A model generated the notes under the pieces. That model did not search any database, was not told the DNA's origin, and saw only the letters and a list, made by a program, of their open reading frames with translations. Position numbers and translations under genes: made by a program. A DNA stretch of 64,000 bases, from positions 61,299,840 through 61,363,839 of the forward strand of contig CM051461.1 in NCBI GenBank assembly GCA_028095005.1, written 5' to 3'. The stretch comes from Rhynchospora pubera (lineage: Eukaryota > Streptophyta > Magnoliopsida > Poales > Cyperaceae). Position 1 is the stretch's first letter; the number at the start of each line of letters is the position of its first letter. Positions 22,205 through 34,192 of this stretch are shown here, in pieces.

Positions 22205-22654
22205 CTATTTTAGTGAAGAATCGAAAATTTGTTTGTAATAATTGTGCTATAATGAAAAAGGAAAATAAAAGCAAAAAGAAAAAAACGAAAGTAACCTTTA
22301 AAAAAAACATGCCGTAAAAAAAAAATTGAAAGTCCTATAGCGGCAAATCCATTGCCGCTGTAAGGAATTTTTTATTTTTTTTAATACTTTTGTCATTTCA
22401 GCCGTCCTATATAGTCTTGATTATAGCGGCAATAGCAATGCCGCTATAGTTGTGTTCATTTTAAAAATATTTGTACTTCTTTGTTCTTTTTAAAATCTGG
22501 AGAGTATTTTTATCTTTCATAAAAATTTTCCGCACCCCTCCCCTCAACAGAAAAAAAATAATAATAATTTGCTAAGACAAAAGGTTATTTTATATTTTAG
22601 AGTTTTAACAAGGGCCAATGCCCTGCTTCCTGTTGGGAAACGTGCACACATTTA

Positions 22655-24148
22655 GGGTGAGTTTGGCACTATTGAGTTTAGTTCTAATTTTGGTTAGTGA
22701 CTAAACTTTCGTAAGGTTAGTTTACCAAATGACTTGTGGTTAGAAAGGTTAGGGACTAACCAATGTCTAATTTTCTAACCATGCAAAATGGTGAGTTAGA
22801 ATTTTCCCCTTACATTAACATGGAGAGAGAAAATATTAAAGTAGTTGCTTTCAATTTTTTAATGATGATTAATAATAATAAGTACTAATAATAAAATAAT
22901 ATTTAATATATTAATAATTAAAGTAATTAATAATTAATAATTCAAAATAAATAATAATATTAACTAATAATTATGATAATATTTATAATAATTAATAATA
23001 GTTATTGTTATATTAATTATTAATTATTAATTAAAGCTGATTACTAATAATTTGTAACTAATAATTAATAATTAATAATTTAAAATAAATAATATTATTA
23101 ATTAATAATTATGGTAATATTTATAATAATTAATAATAGTTATTGTTATATTAATTATTAATTATTAATTAAAGATGATTAATAATAATTAGTAACTAAT
23201 AATTAATAATAATTAGTAATTAATAATTAAAAATTTAAAATAAACAATAATATTAATTAATAATTACGGTAATATTTGTAATAATTAATAATAGTTATTG
23301 TTATATTAATTATTAATTAAAGATCATTAATAATAATTAGTAACTAATAATTAATAATAATTAGTAATTAAAAATTAATAATTTAAAACAAATAATAATA
23401 TTAATTAATAATTACGGTAATATTTATAATAATTAATAATGGTTATTGTTATATTAATTAATAATTAATAATTAATGGTGATTAATAATAATTAGTAACT
23501 AATAATTAATAATTCAAAATAAATAATAATATTAATTTATACTTATGGCAATATTTATAATAATTAATAATAGTGATTGTTATATTAATTATTAATTAAT
23601 AATTAGTAACTAAAAATTAATAATATTTAATATAATAATAATTAAAGTAATTAATAATTAATAATAAAAAATAAATAATAATAGTTATTGTTATATTAAT
23701 TATTAATTAATAATTAACGGTGATTAATAATAATTAGTAACTAATAATTAATCATAATTAGCAATTAATGACAGTTAACAAGTAATAAAATAATAATTAA
23801 AGTAATTAATAATTATAAATAAATAATATATATAATTATGGTAATATTTATAATAATTAATAATTGATAATAGTTATAGTAATAATAATTAGTAATTAAT
23901 AATTATTATAAAATTATAATAATAACGATATTTTGATAATGATAATTAATAATGGTTTATTTTTTATAATTTATAGTTGCTAAACTCAAAATATTAACCT
24001 GAACATACCGCGCCAAACAACATTCACTAACCTTAAATTTGAACTAACCCCATCAAATCACTACCCTCACCATTCTACCCCTCTAATCCCAAAAAGTACT
24101 AAACTTACACCACTAACCCTACTAAGCTTAAGTTTGCCAAACGCACCC
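22655..24148. mobile_element. PIF/Harbinger (Tourist-like) non-autonomous element
   Basis: The ends GGGTGAGTTTGGCA and (inverted) GGGTGCGTTTGGCAAAC are terminal inverted repeats, flanked on both sides by TTA (22652-22654 and 24149-24151), the 3-bp target duplication of PIF/Harbinger. Subterminal sequence is unique-looking (TTAGTTCTAATTTTGGTTAG); the middle, 22870-23960, is an AT-only expansion. No transposase. Confidence 0.82.
22870..23960. repeat. AATTAATAAT tandem expansion, almost pure AT
   Basis: About 1.1 kb of TAATAATTAATAAT variants organised as degenerate units of 110-150 bp that recur about eight times. Each carries a TTATGGTAATATTTATAATAATTAATAATAG-like core with GTTATTGTTATATTAATTA following (for example near 22970, 23110, 23260, 23410, 23545). 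G and C are nearly absent. Confidence 0.8.
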
Positions 24149-24182
24149 TTATTTTAGAGTTTTAACAAGGCCAATGCCCTAC

Positions 24183-24350
24183 GGGTCCGTTTGGATCGCT
24201 TAGGAAGTTGGGAAATTTGGGAAAATTGCAATTCTTAGGAATAAATTTATTGGAAAGTGTGTAATTTTGTGAAGAGTTTGGATTGTTTATAATAAATTTA
24301 TGGTAGAAAGATGAAATTCTCCAAAATCCCATGGGGATCCAAACGGCCCC
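24183..24350 (+). mobile_element. Short TIR MITE (family A)
   Basis: 168 bp between GGGTCCGTTTGGATCGCTT and its inverted counterpart GGATCCAAACGGCCCC. Best preserved copy of the family in this window; immediate flanks TAC/GTA extend the inverted repeat. Confidence 0.78.
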
Positions 24351-25737
24351 GTAGTAAATTCAAGTCTTGTTGGATATTTTAGGAGCAAGTCCAGTCGGTT
24401 ACTTTGTAAACATTTCATCAACTTTCAAGTAAACTAAAGAATTCTGCTCATTTCAAGCAGATCTCGCACAAATTGTGTTCCATTAAACAATGTTTATGTA
24501 TATATTACTGCTTTCATATTCTTTCACCTCCACTGAAAATTTTCATCAGCCACTTAAATTTGTTTCTTACTAATTAGTACATGTTTCAGAAAGCCTCCCT
24601 ATAACTCAAGGTAACTGACGGTCCAACAAAAAAATATATAATAAAATATATAGTCTGCTTTATTTGCGTAGTAAAATTAAGACAATTTAATTTTTCATTA
24701 CCAATGGTTAAGAAACTAATTGTTAACAAAAAGTTCAAAAGTTGGTTTGTGAATTGAAACGTTATGATGGCGGTTCAATGTTTCATTCACATTAGATGAA
24801 CAAAACTTTGTTCATGGAAAATTAGTAAATTGACTATTTAATACGACATATGATGTAATACAACATATTATGTATTTCATGGAAAACATGCATGTTCAAA
24901 CGACTATGTGAGAACTTATAACTTTATTTCGTATTTAGAAATTGATGTAAGTTCAAACCTTATTTCTTTCCTTTCCTTCAATTGACTTAAAAAATTTTGT
25001 AGTATATTTTACAACGTTATCCACTTATCCTCTTACAATTTTTGTAAAAAAGTAAGCATGCAACTTATTCCTTCAAAAATTGATTTCTTCGAATTTTGGA
25101 GCATCAACGGCTCTGATTCCATGATATGCACGGCTCGCAGAAGATCCACACCGGAAGATGGGATACTGGACAAGACAGAAATGCTAACGTACTCTTCTTT
25201 GTTACTTTCAGTACTGGACAACACCAGTGGTCAACGAGCACTAGCTTCCATTCCCACTCTGGCCGTATTGACTCAGGCTCAAAGACAAATAATAACCAGT
25301 TACTCAAACATACACCACACTTTCTACAAATTTATACTAGTCACCACGTGCTCCCATCAAGTGGTTCATTTACTAAAATTGAGCACCACCGACAAATTCG
25401 TATATAGTCGTAAATATAATGTGCTTCAAGAATAGTTCATGTTGCCGTTCAAAAGTAGCCGTTAGGCGACACTGCGCTCCGTCTCTCGTGTCTCTCGCTT
25501 CCTGCCTCTGCTCTCACTCACTAGCCGTTATCTCTGTTTCTCTATCTCTTCCCTCTATCTCTCCTTCTCTCTCTAGCCACAACATAACCCCTTTCCAAAG
25601 CTCTCTCTCCTTTCCCAAAACATACTCACATCATCATTTCTTCTGCTCTCCTTTTCTTTCCCTTTTCTACCTCTATAACCCATCTCTCTTTTTGTTCAAA
25701 GCTCTCTAAAACCTCTTTCTCTGTTTGTCTCTTCAGC
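24351..25737. promoter_or_regulatory. Upstream region and CT-rich leader of the IMK2-like gene
   Basis: 24351-25430 is AT-rich without a supported gene. From about 25470 to 25737 the plus strand becomes strongly pyrimidine-rich (TCTCTCTC tracts), typical of plant 5' leaders, and runs directly into the ATG at 25738. Transcription start not determined. Confidence 0.5.
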
Positions 25738-28545
25738 ATGAATGAACCCAAAAAACCCAGAACAAACCTTTCCTTACAATCCCTCTTTTACACCTTCCTC
25801 TTCTCTCTACACCTCGCCACGTCAGCCTTAGCTCAGCCATCGGACGGTGTCATAATCTCTCAAGCCGACTACCAAGGCCTCGAAGCATTCAAGCATGAGC
25901 TCACCGACCCCCGGGGTGTCTTGCGTTCCTGGAATGGTACCGGCCTGGGTGCGTGCTCTGGTGAATGGTACGGCATTAAATGCGTCAATGGAAAGGTCAT
26001 CTCCATCAGCCTGCCGTGGCGGGGCCTAGGCGGCAGTCTCACTGAGAAGATTGGTCAGCTTACCAGCTTGCGGCGGCTTAGCCTGCATGACAACTTCATA
26101 ACAGGTCCCATTCCGTCTGCTATCGGGTTTCTTCCTGATTTGCGAGGCCTCTATCTGTTCAACAATCGGTTCTCGGGTTCTATCCCACCGTCAATCGGTA
26201 ACTGTGTCAATCTCCAAGCTCTCGATTTGAGTAATAATTCTCTAATTGGATCTATTCCCTCTTCAATTGCTAATTCTACCCGCTTGTATCGGCTCAATCT
26301 TGGGTTTAACAACCTATCAGGTCAGATACCCACTTCAGTTTTCCTCTCCCAGTCAATTGTTTTTCTATTTCTACCAAATAACAGCCTCTCTGGTTCAATC
26401 CCTGATAAAGTAGCAACTTCTAATAGCCTGAAAGAGGTATCTCTTGCAAATAATCAGTTAAATGGAAGTGTACCTGCAGCAATTGGGTCACTTCATCAAA
26501 TTGAAACCCTTGATTTTTCAGGTAACTCCTTAACAGGAGATCTTCCCTCTTCGTTATCAAATCTCTCCTCCTTGGTTGTACTTAACTTTGATAGAAATCA
26601 AATTGAAGCTCAAATCCCTCAAACCATAGATAGCCTCAAAAATCTGTCAATTCTATCGCTAAAAGGGAACAGATTGTATGATGGTATACCCGATTCAATT
26701 GGTAAGATACCCACTTTGACCCAACTGGATTTATCAGAGAATAACCTTAATGGGTCAATCCCAATTTCTCTTGTTAACCTAACAAATCTTGTTTCCTTCA
26801 ATGTCTCGTACAATGATTTATCTGGTCAAGTACCAGTTTTACTTGCCCAGAAATTCAACTCAAGTTCTTTTAGAGGCAACATACAACTTTGCGGTTACAC
26901 TCCTTCACTTCCTTGCCCTGCTCTCTCCCCTTCTCCAGTCCCATCTCCATTTTCTTCCCCTCCATCACTACCTTCTCAGGCCAATAACAAAAGGCTGAGC
27001 ACAAGAGACTTAATTCTAATTATAACTGGCAGTGCATTGGGATTGCTACTTCTTCTCTTTTGCATTCTTATGTGTTGCTTGATAAGGAAGAGAAGTAGTA
27101 ACAGTGTGAGCCCCAAAAGTAAACAGGCGGCAGCTGCATCAGGTCGGGGTGAGAAACCTGGTCCTGCTCCCGAAACCGAGTCTGGTGGAGGCGATTTGGG
27201 TGGTAAATTGGTTCATTTTGATGGGCCATTAGCATTTACAGCTGATGACTTGTTATGCGCAACTGCCGAAATTATGGGGAAGAGCTCTTATGGTACAGTA
27301 TACAAGGCAACTTTGGAGGATGGAACTCAGGTTGCGGTAAAGCGGTTACGGGAAAAGATAACTAAGGGACAGAAGGAGTTTGAAACTGAAGTCAGTGCAC
27401 TAGGGAAAATCAGGCATGAGAATTTGCTGGCTTTAAGAGCATATTATTTGGGGCCCAAAGGGGAGAAATTGTTGGTCTTTGATTATATGCCTAGGGGGAG
27501 CCTCTCTGCATTTCTACATGGTTAGTAACTTAGTATTCATTTTCTAGTTTTTAATTTCTTATATCTGATTTGCTTACATAGTTCTTTTCTAATATAGTTA
27601 TTTGGTCAGTATTTATGATCTGGATAATAATATGAAATTGAGTTTTCTAGGGTTATGGTGGTTTTAGTAAGGGGAAAAGGGTATCTTTTTTTGCAATTTA
27701 AAGTTCCCCAAACACTGTCTGAATGTTTACATTACTTTTGGTTAATCTTATCATGGACATCCATAATTTTGCAACTTACAAACCGGCCTCTCACACTCTT
27801 AAATGCAATTGAAAGTCGTCCATGAATTTTGAAACAATTGAAATTTAGAAGGAAAAGAAAATTAATTATTCTTTTTTCTTATTGCAAAGTTCTAATAAAA
27901 ATTTTAATACTTTGTTTTTACATTTCAGCTCGAACACCTGAAACATCAATCGACTGGCCAACACGCATGAACATTGCGAAGGGCACGGCTCGTGGGCTGG
28001 CCTACCTCCATGATTCAGCAAGTTCAGTTCATGGCAACCTGACGAGTACCAATATCCTCCTTGACGACTCCCTCTCCCCCAAAATTGCCGACTTTGGCCT
28101 CCCTCGTCTGATGTCTGCAACTGCCAACTCTGCAGCCCTTGCCGCAGTGGCTGCTCTGGGCTACAGGGCTCCTGAACTCTCCAAGCATAAGAAAGTCAAC
28201 ACAAAGTCCGACGTGTACAGCCTTGGGGTTGTCATACTAGAGCTCCTGACCGGCAAGTCACCTGCTGACTCAGTTGCCAACAACGGGGTTGACTTGCCAA
28301 ACTGGGTCGCATCCATAGTGAAAGAGGAGTGGACGAATGAGGTATTTGACACAGAACTCATGAGGGAGGCTGATGGCGACCTGACAGGAGACGAGCTGTT
28401 GAATACTCTCAAGTTGGCTTTGCACTGTGTGGACCCAGCTCCGGCATCCAGACCAGAGGCGCGAGATGTGCTGAGGCAACTGGAGGAAATAAGACCAGAA
28501 GGAGGTGGCGGTGGGGCTGGTGAGGCTTCTACTAGTAATGTGTAA
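25738..28545 (+). CDS. IMK2: IMK2-like LRR receptor-like kinase, probable pseudokinase
   Basis: Plasma-membrane LRR receptor-like protein of the IMK/MRLK group. Exons 25738-27520 and 27929-28545 join in frame (2400 bp, 799 residues); the 408-bp intron has GT-AG ends. Order: signal peptide 1-32 (HLATSALA), LRR N-terminal cap with C73 and C82, about ten plant LRRs at 85-375, proline/serine-rich linker 385-415, transmembrane helix 425-449, basic juxtamembrane region, kinase domain about 505-785. The ATAEIMGKSSYGTVYKAT glycine loop and K535 (QVAVKRL) are present, but the catalytic loop is HGN (629-631) instead of HRD, so the catalytic Asp is lost; DFG (649-651) is kept. Related IMK proteins are also atypical. 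Signalling is therefore probably by scaffolding or transactivation. Confidence 0.95.
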
Positions 28546-30288
28546 ATTGAGGTGGTGCCTTGAATGCGGAGCCTGCAAGGAATGGAGATCAATAATTTTT
28601 TTGGCCTATTATTTTATTCTTTCAAAGCGTAATAGCATATATTTTTTTAATATTAGTAATCATGTATATGTGATTTTATTACAGAGATATGTATGATTGG
28701 CTAGATCTTTTCCATTATTTCATTTATTTATGGTGGAATTCTTTTTTTTTCTATTATTTACTTAGAAATATGTTCTATTGGTAGCAAAATGTATATGCTT
28801 TCAATATTTATGGTAAGAGTTCTTATTATTTTTTACTAATGGTCTTGTATATTAATGATGAAATGCGTATGCTGATTTTCCTGTTTATAACTTTTATGAC
28901 ACTTACATCAGGAACAAATTTTGTGCTCGCTTTTCTATAGGGTGTGAAACTGTGAATGGAAATTATAAGACTAAAATTGTACTTGTATTAACATTTTATG
29001 GAGCATATGCGAAAAAAAAGAAGTACTTAGCAAATACAAATTTTATTGGCAATATGTCCACACACATTTCACAACACCTGATATGTCGCTGCTGATTCAT
29101 CAGCAACTGGTACTGGTCCATGATACCAGCCCCTGGTACTCTAGTACCTGTCTCCGATACTTGTTCTACTTTTACTTCACTGCTGCTTCAATGTGCAGGA
29201 TTACATCCTCATACCAGTCTGGTACGGGCGGACCCAAGGGAGAAAGCGTCCAATGATGACCCTCCCCCACATGCGGATAGTACGAATTGCAAAGCTTGTT
29301 CACTGAAAAACTAATCTTTGTATCAGTACTGATACAGTCAAGCCAAGCAATTCTTTCCTTACCATTCTGTAATATGTGATCTTTTGTTGTAATTTCATTG
29401 TAATACTTTGTAAGACTTTGTTCTTTATTAAAATGCAGTGTTTCTCTGTGCGCGCGTGTGCGTGTGTTTATATATATAACGAAAAAAATTGAGATACACA
29501 AATTTGGCTATAACAAGTAGAGAATAATAAGGAAATAATTGTTATTTTCAAACTAAGCAAGACTTTGACGAATATGATTCATTGGCCACGGATCAAATTG
29601 TTGATTTTCATTGGCCAAGGATCGAATTGTGAATGGTTCAGATTAATTTTAAGTTTCTAACAAATTGTAAAATATATATGTTTTAATCTGGACACTTTAA
29701 ATGAGGGATTCAGATCTATTTAGAATGCACCAAGCAATTAACAATTGATCTATAACAATGATCTTATCCACACTGGCACACTACAGGCCATGCATCGACT
29801 GTGGGTTACTGTACTGAGTACTGACGCTTCTTCCCCCCCCCCCCCCCCCCCCTCTTACCTTTTTGTCTATTACATATGCATTACTCCCTTCCCCTGTAAC
29901 TCCAAATTTTGTTTAATTAGACTATTTATTGCTTATACATGACTAATTATTAACAAGGTTATGCATTGTTCGACTAAAAAATTGGATACACCTCTCGTCT
30001 ATATATATCCTTACTTAGAATCGATGTATTTACAAAGAGTAGGGATAATTTATTTAAAATATTTATGGATACTATGGATTTCTATTTACACCTTTATTTT
30101 AGTTTGGCTCATTTGCGCTCATACAAGATACATCCGTACTTTTAACCAATCGGTATAAGCAAGTAATGTTAATGTAGCAACGAACTTTCTGTACACCAAA
30201 TCTTTTGCAGTTGGGTCTACAGCAGCTAGGCTAGTTTAGGTTTCGGCCCAAAATTTTATCCCACATGGGCCAACAGACATGCTGCTAC
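28546..30288. other. Intergenic DNA, 3' of IMK2, no gene recognised
   Basis: AT-rich. At 29090-29230 short palindromic motifs of the GGTACTGGTACC/ACCAGTCTGGTAC type recur; these also occur at 3149-3165 and 45130-45220, suggesting scattered remnants of one repeat. Nothing with coding support. Confidence 0.45.
29833..29852 (+). repeat. Poly-C tract (20 C)
   Basis: Uninterrupted run of 20 cytosines in otherwise AT-rich DNA. Confidence 0.9.
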
Positions 30289-30490
30289 TAGGGCTGAAAA
30301 CGGTAGCCGTTTCAATCGTTCTTTCGTTTCGTTTCGTTCAGAACTGAACGATAACGGATAGGATTTCAGTTTCGTTTAAGGAACGGAACAACCAATGCAA
30401 ATAGAAATATTGTTTCGTCTCAGAACGAAACGATTAGTGAAACTGGTACGTTTCGTGGTCGTTTATTTCGCGCATTTCGTCTAAAATTTT
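30289..30490 (+). mobile_element. hAT-like terminus with TTTCGTT repeats (partial)
   Basis: Begins TAGGGCTGAAAACGG, the same kind of end as at 5501, followed by TTTCGTTTCGTTTCG repeats in both orientations. The matching right end was not found, so the boundary is approximate. Confidence 0.45.
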
Positions 30491-32019
30491 TTTTATGGTT
30501 TTATTATTAGATTGCAGAGGACCTCAGTAGAGAGATCGAGGGAGAAATGAGTAAAATTAGATTTCTGCAGCGTCGCTTTGTCATTTTTCCGCCGAACACA
30601 GTCACATTTATCTCTCTCGCCTCTACACCACCGAGTACAATCGCCGTCGAGAGCAAGAGGTGATTATAGTGTCTCCTCCTCCTTTTTCGCGTGACCTAAC
30701 ATGTCATTTCTCTATCTCTGTTTCATACAAAATGCAGAATAGCTTATTTTCTTACATCTTAATAAAATGCAAAACAATTAGGTAGTCAAAGATGGTTATA
30801 ACCGTTTTGATCGTTCTCATCAACGGAACAATCAACGCAACATGTGCTAAACGGATGCAACAATCAACGCAATAAATATAAAAATTTGGTGCATCAATAC
30901 AACGGTTAACGAAAATGACCACTTTCGTGGTTGTTTTCCACGTTATGCATACAAACATTTTCTCTTAAGACGATGATTCGAGCTAATGAGCTACACCTAC
31001 TCATGCTTGTTTTAGACTGTTACTATTACAAATATCAACTGTTAAGCGTATCCGTACATAGAGTAAATCAAAGGAATTGTCTGTCCTTGTTTTGAAAAAG
31101 TTACCAAGGACACCAGCTAGCTTTTTTTCTCGCTCTTTTTCGAAAGCCGAAAGCACTATTTCTACAATTCTACTATTGCAATCTGAGAATCTGAGATGTT
31201 GTATATTCTTCGAACACTGAAAGTGTGAAAGGGTTAATAACAAGATACCCAAATTATCTCTTTGTTTCTTAATAAATTATACAGAGATTTCTCATGAGTA
31301 CAAATATATGAAATTTTAGAATGTTTCATTTGTTCTGGGGGTGCATCTGACATTTGGCGGTCTCTGTTTTGTTGGGTTATGCATGTTTATTTTATTGAAA
31401 AAGTACATATAATAGTGATTTGTTTTTTGCAGTATTTATATTATAGTATACAGTGTGCCATGGCTGGATGAGCTAACAGACATTCATGTAACAACCAACT
31501 TTACCAAAATGGAAAGACTGATGTGAAGGTATAACAAACTTGTGCTGTAATTTAATATCAAAACACTTACCAACTAAAAACACTTAAATGAAAGCGATAT
31601 CTACCTCTAACACATTAGTTTAAAATATTCATGCGTCTTAAATAAAAGCAACATCTACCTCTAAATAATAGTTTAAAAATATTCATGCATACTTAACAAG
31701 CAAAGGTTGCTTCCTTTTTGTTGTTTTGCTTATTTTTGCTGCTACATTTGACAAGGAAAAAGGTAATATATACAAAATAAGCCAAACAATTAAATACAAG
31801 CTACCTAGAATATTGATTTTATCCGATCAATGAATGGACTACATCAGACAGATGAGAGAAATTGACCCTCATGCTGTCCCCAAAAAGAAAATACCCCTAA
31901 ATTAGAGGTGTATTAAATGGACAAGGCAAAAGGCGAATGAAAAAAGTAGGACTACAAAAATACGTGCTTTTGGCGAGTACAGGTCTCTGCCAAACTGCTT
32001 TAACATACTTTTTCCTTGA
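30491..32019. other. Intergenic DNA, no gene recognised
   Basis: AT-rich. 30780-30960 has several AACGGTT/CAACGCAAC-type repeats that may belong to the preceding hAT-like element. No supported frame. Confidence 0.4.
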
Positions 32020-32162
32020 ATATTGGGCAGCAGTTTGAATCTTTAAAAGCAATGTATCTTAAACGAAAGATCGCATGTTCGAAATTTAGTCAGAGGGTCT
32101 TTTATAGACATTAAATAAAAAAATAAGTTGAATGACTTAGTCCCAATTTATCTTAAAAAAAA
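32020..32162 (+). repeat. tRNA-derived SINE (copy 1)
   Basis: Carries a B-box-like GATCGCATGTTCGAAATTT, then TTTTATAGACATTAAAT, and ends TCCCAATTTATCTTAAAAAAA. The same order of blocks occurs at 36815-36947 (+) and 40494-40640 (-). 5' end approximate. Confidence 0.55.
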
Positions 32163-32603
32163 CATTATATCATTATGTAAGGAATTAAATTTTGCATGTC
32201 TACGTTTGACGAGGCATGCCATGTATGTTTTGGACAACATTTTCTGACGTATTTCAGCTCGTATGTTTCGTGTTAAAATACCGCATGGCACATAGTATGT
32301 GCATAATATGATAATATATCTTTTTCTATAAAATATATTTTCCTAAACTTTGAACAAACGTTAAAATAATTTTGAAAATTTGAAGAAAGAAAGAAATAAC
32401 ATAAATTAATTGTAATGTGCACATAATTATGAGAAAGGAGGATAAAAAAAGTAAACAAATGGAAAATAACTTAAAAAATCAGAGCAAATAAAAAAAAATT
32501 GGGAATCATTAGTTCTTTTTTAATACAGTTAATATCCCACGAATTTTCATTTTTACTATTTTGTCAAAATTCCTTTTTATATTTATATACTTTTAGCACT
32601 AAC

Positions 32604-33027
32604 AATATATATATATATATATATATAGAGAAAACCTATGGTGCATACTAATGTACGGAAGCTTCGGTGCATACTGATCCGAACTCTTGGATCTGTTTCA
32701 AAATGACCGATCCAAACCGTCCAATATGATCTCCCTATTGAAATCTCATTGTCGACCAAATTTTACATTTTTTCGATATTTTTAAGTATTTTTTTCGAAT
32801 TTTTAAAAACTGCTATTTTTGAACGGTTCATAAAAAATTAGATTAGCGATTTTCTAAAATTTGAAAAAAATACTTTAAAATTTTGAAAAAATATAAAATT
32901 TGGTCGGTAAGGAGATTATAATAGGAAGATCATATTGGACGGTTTGGATCGGTCATTTTGAAGCAGATCCAAGAGTTCGGATCAGTATGCACCGAAGCTT
33001 CCGTACATTAGTATGCACCATAGGTTT

Positions 33028-33087
<60 letters not shown>
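32604..33087. mobile_element. Foldback MITE (family B) embedded in a (TA)n tract
   Basis: The element spans about 32627-33032. The left arm GAGAAAACCTATGGTGCATA is repeated inverted as TATGCACCATAGGTTTTCTC, and nearly the whole 405 bp folds into a hairpin (arms contain CCAAACCGTCCAATATGATC). It is flanked by (AT)n at 32604-32626 and (TA)n at 33033-33087, so it inserted into, or seeded, a TA microsatellite. Confidence 0.82.
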
Positions 33088-33092
<5 letters not shown>

Positions 33093-33786
33093 AAAGACAA
33101 AAGTCTCAGCATGTCTAGAACCATATGTCAACATGTTGTATCTTTGAACGTGCTGAACCTTGTCCAATTCGACATGCTTTCAAGCGCAACACATGATGTA
33201 ATTATTTAAGCTGTGTTGTGACTGCAATTCACGGACACCAAGCGTGGTGCTTGCGAAGCCATGGGTGTTAAAATAACGACATAAAATTATAAAAATCATT
33301 TGAGGGAAAACAAAAAAAATCTCAATTCAATTACTAAAAATGAGAAAATCGACTATGAAATCCATTCCAGTCAAAAGGAAAAATCTAATATTTTTATTTT
33401 ATTTTTTGATCAAATTCTTTTTTTAAGATGAATACAAACGGAATGTTTGATTACTTAAACCAAATGTTTGAGGTTTTCAGCACACACATTGTCAGTATAT
33501 TAATTTGTAACTGTTTTTCTTTCCCCTTATTTAACCTCTACATACCTTCCATTGACAGAGAACGCTTGATGATAAAACAACAGCAACAACAATTATATAT
33601 TAATTTGAACGATTAATAAGTCGTTACCTACCTTAACGATATAATTATCTAAGAGATTGACCCCATAATAATTCTGTCCTTAAGGCGGCACTGCACAGTC
33701 CCTTTTGTTTATTCGTGTGATTTCCCCCCCTTTTCTGATGTTAAACTTCTCTTTATTTAATTGTTTTTTGAGAGGATATAATTATA

Positions 33787-34192
33787 AGAGAAAACATATC
33801 GTACATACTAATGTACCGAAGTTTCGGTGCATACTGAAACGAATTCTTGGATCTGCTTCAAAATGACCGATCCAAACCGTCCAATATGATCTCCTTGTTA
33901 TAATCTCCTTACCGACCAAATTTTATATTTTTTTGAAATTTTTAAGTATTTTTTTTCAAATTTTAAAAAATCGCTAATCTAGTTTTTTCTGAATCGTTCA
34001 AAAATAGCAGCTTTTAAAAATCCGAAAAAATACTTAAAAATATAAAAAAATGTACAATTTGGTCGGAAAGGAGATTATAACAAGGAGATCATATTGGATG
34101 GTTTGAATCGGTCATTTTAAAGCAGGTCCAAGAATTCAGATCAGTTTGCACCGAAACTTCCGTACATTAGTATGCACGATAGATTTTCTCTT
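33787..34192. mobile_element. Foldback MITE (family B), second copy
   Basis: About 405 bp, AAGAGAAAACATATCGTACA to TATGCACGATAGATTTTCTC, same palindromic body as the copy 1.15 kb upstream but more diverged and without the long TA microsatellite. Confidence 0.8.

Larger units (their letters stand above)
15470..22531. mobile_element. Mutator-type long-TIR element hosting nested insertions
   Basis: Left arm 15470-15786 and right arm about 22208-22531 are inverted repeats of about 320 bp. Both begin GGAAAATTTTTAT, and both carry the palindrome ATAGCGGCAAT...ATTGCCGCTATA and the block CGATTCTTCACTA. The flanks GCACCTCTC (15461-15469) and GCACCCCTC (22532-22540) match at 8 of 9 bases, the target-duplication size of Mutator-like elements. 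The original interior was short; it was expanded by the gag-only LTR element (15872-21479) and an inner foldback (21481-22204). No MURA-like transposase seen. Confidence 0.82.

Noticed and set aside
22870..23960. CRISPR-like regularly spaced repeats
   Set aside because: Units are degenerate AT-only tandem repeats without constant repeat or unique spacers, inside a plant transposon.
14942..24350. Assigning the GGGNCCGTTTGGATCGCTT MITEs to PIF/Harbinger
   Set aside because: The ends look similar, but no TTA or other consistent target duplication flanks the copies; left unassigned.
25058..25435. Open frame of about 125 codons upstream of IMK2
   Set aside because: No recognisable domain, overlaps other frames of similar length and lies in the promoter/leader region.
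27515..27530. Apparent stop codon shortly after the kinase N-lobe, suggesting a truncated IMK2 protein
   Set aside because: The stop follows a GT donor (CATG|GTTAGT). Joining to the AG acceptor at 27928 restores the frame exactly into the second half of the kinase domain.
32900..33167. Open frames reading alternating Ile-Tyr
   Set aside because: Translation of the (TA)n microsatellite and the MITE arm.
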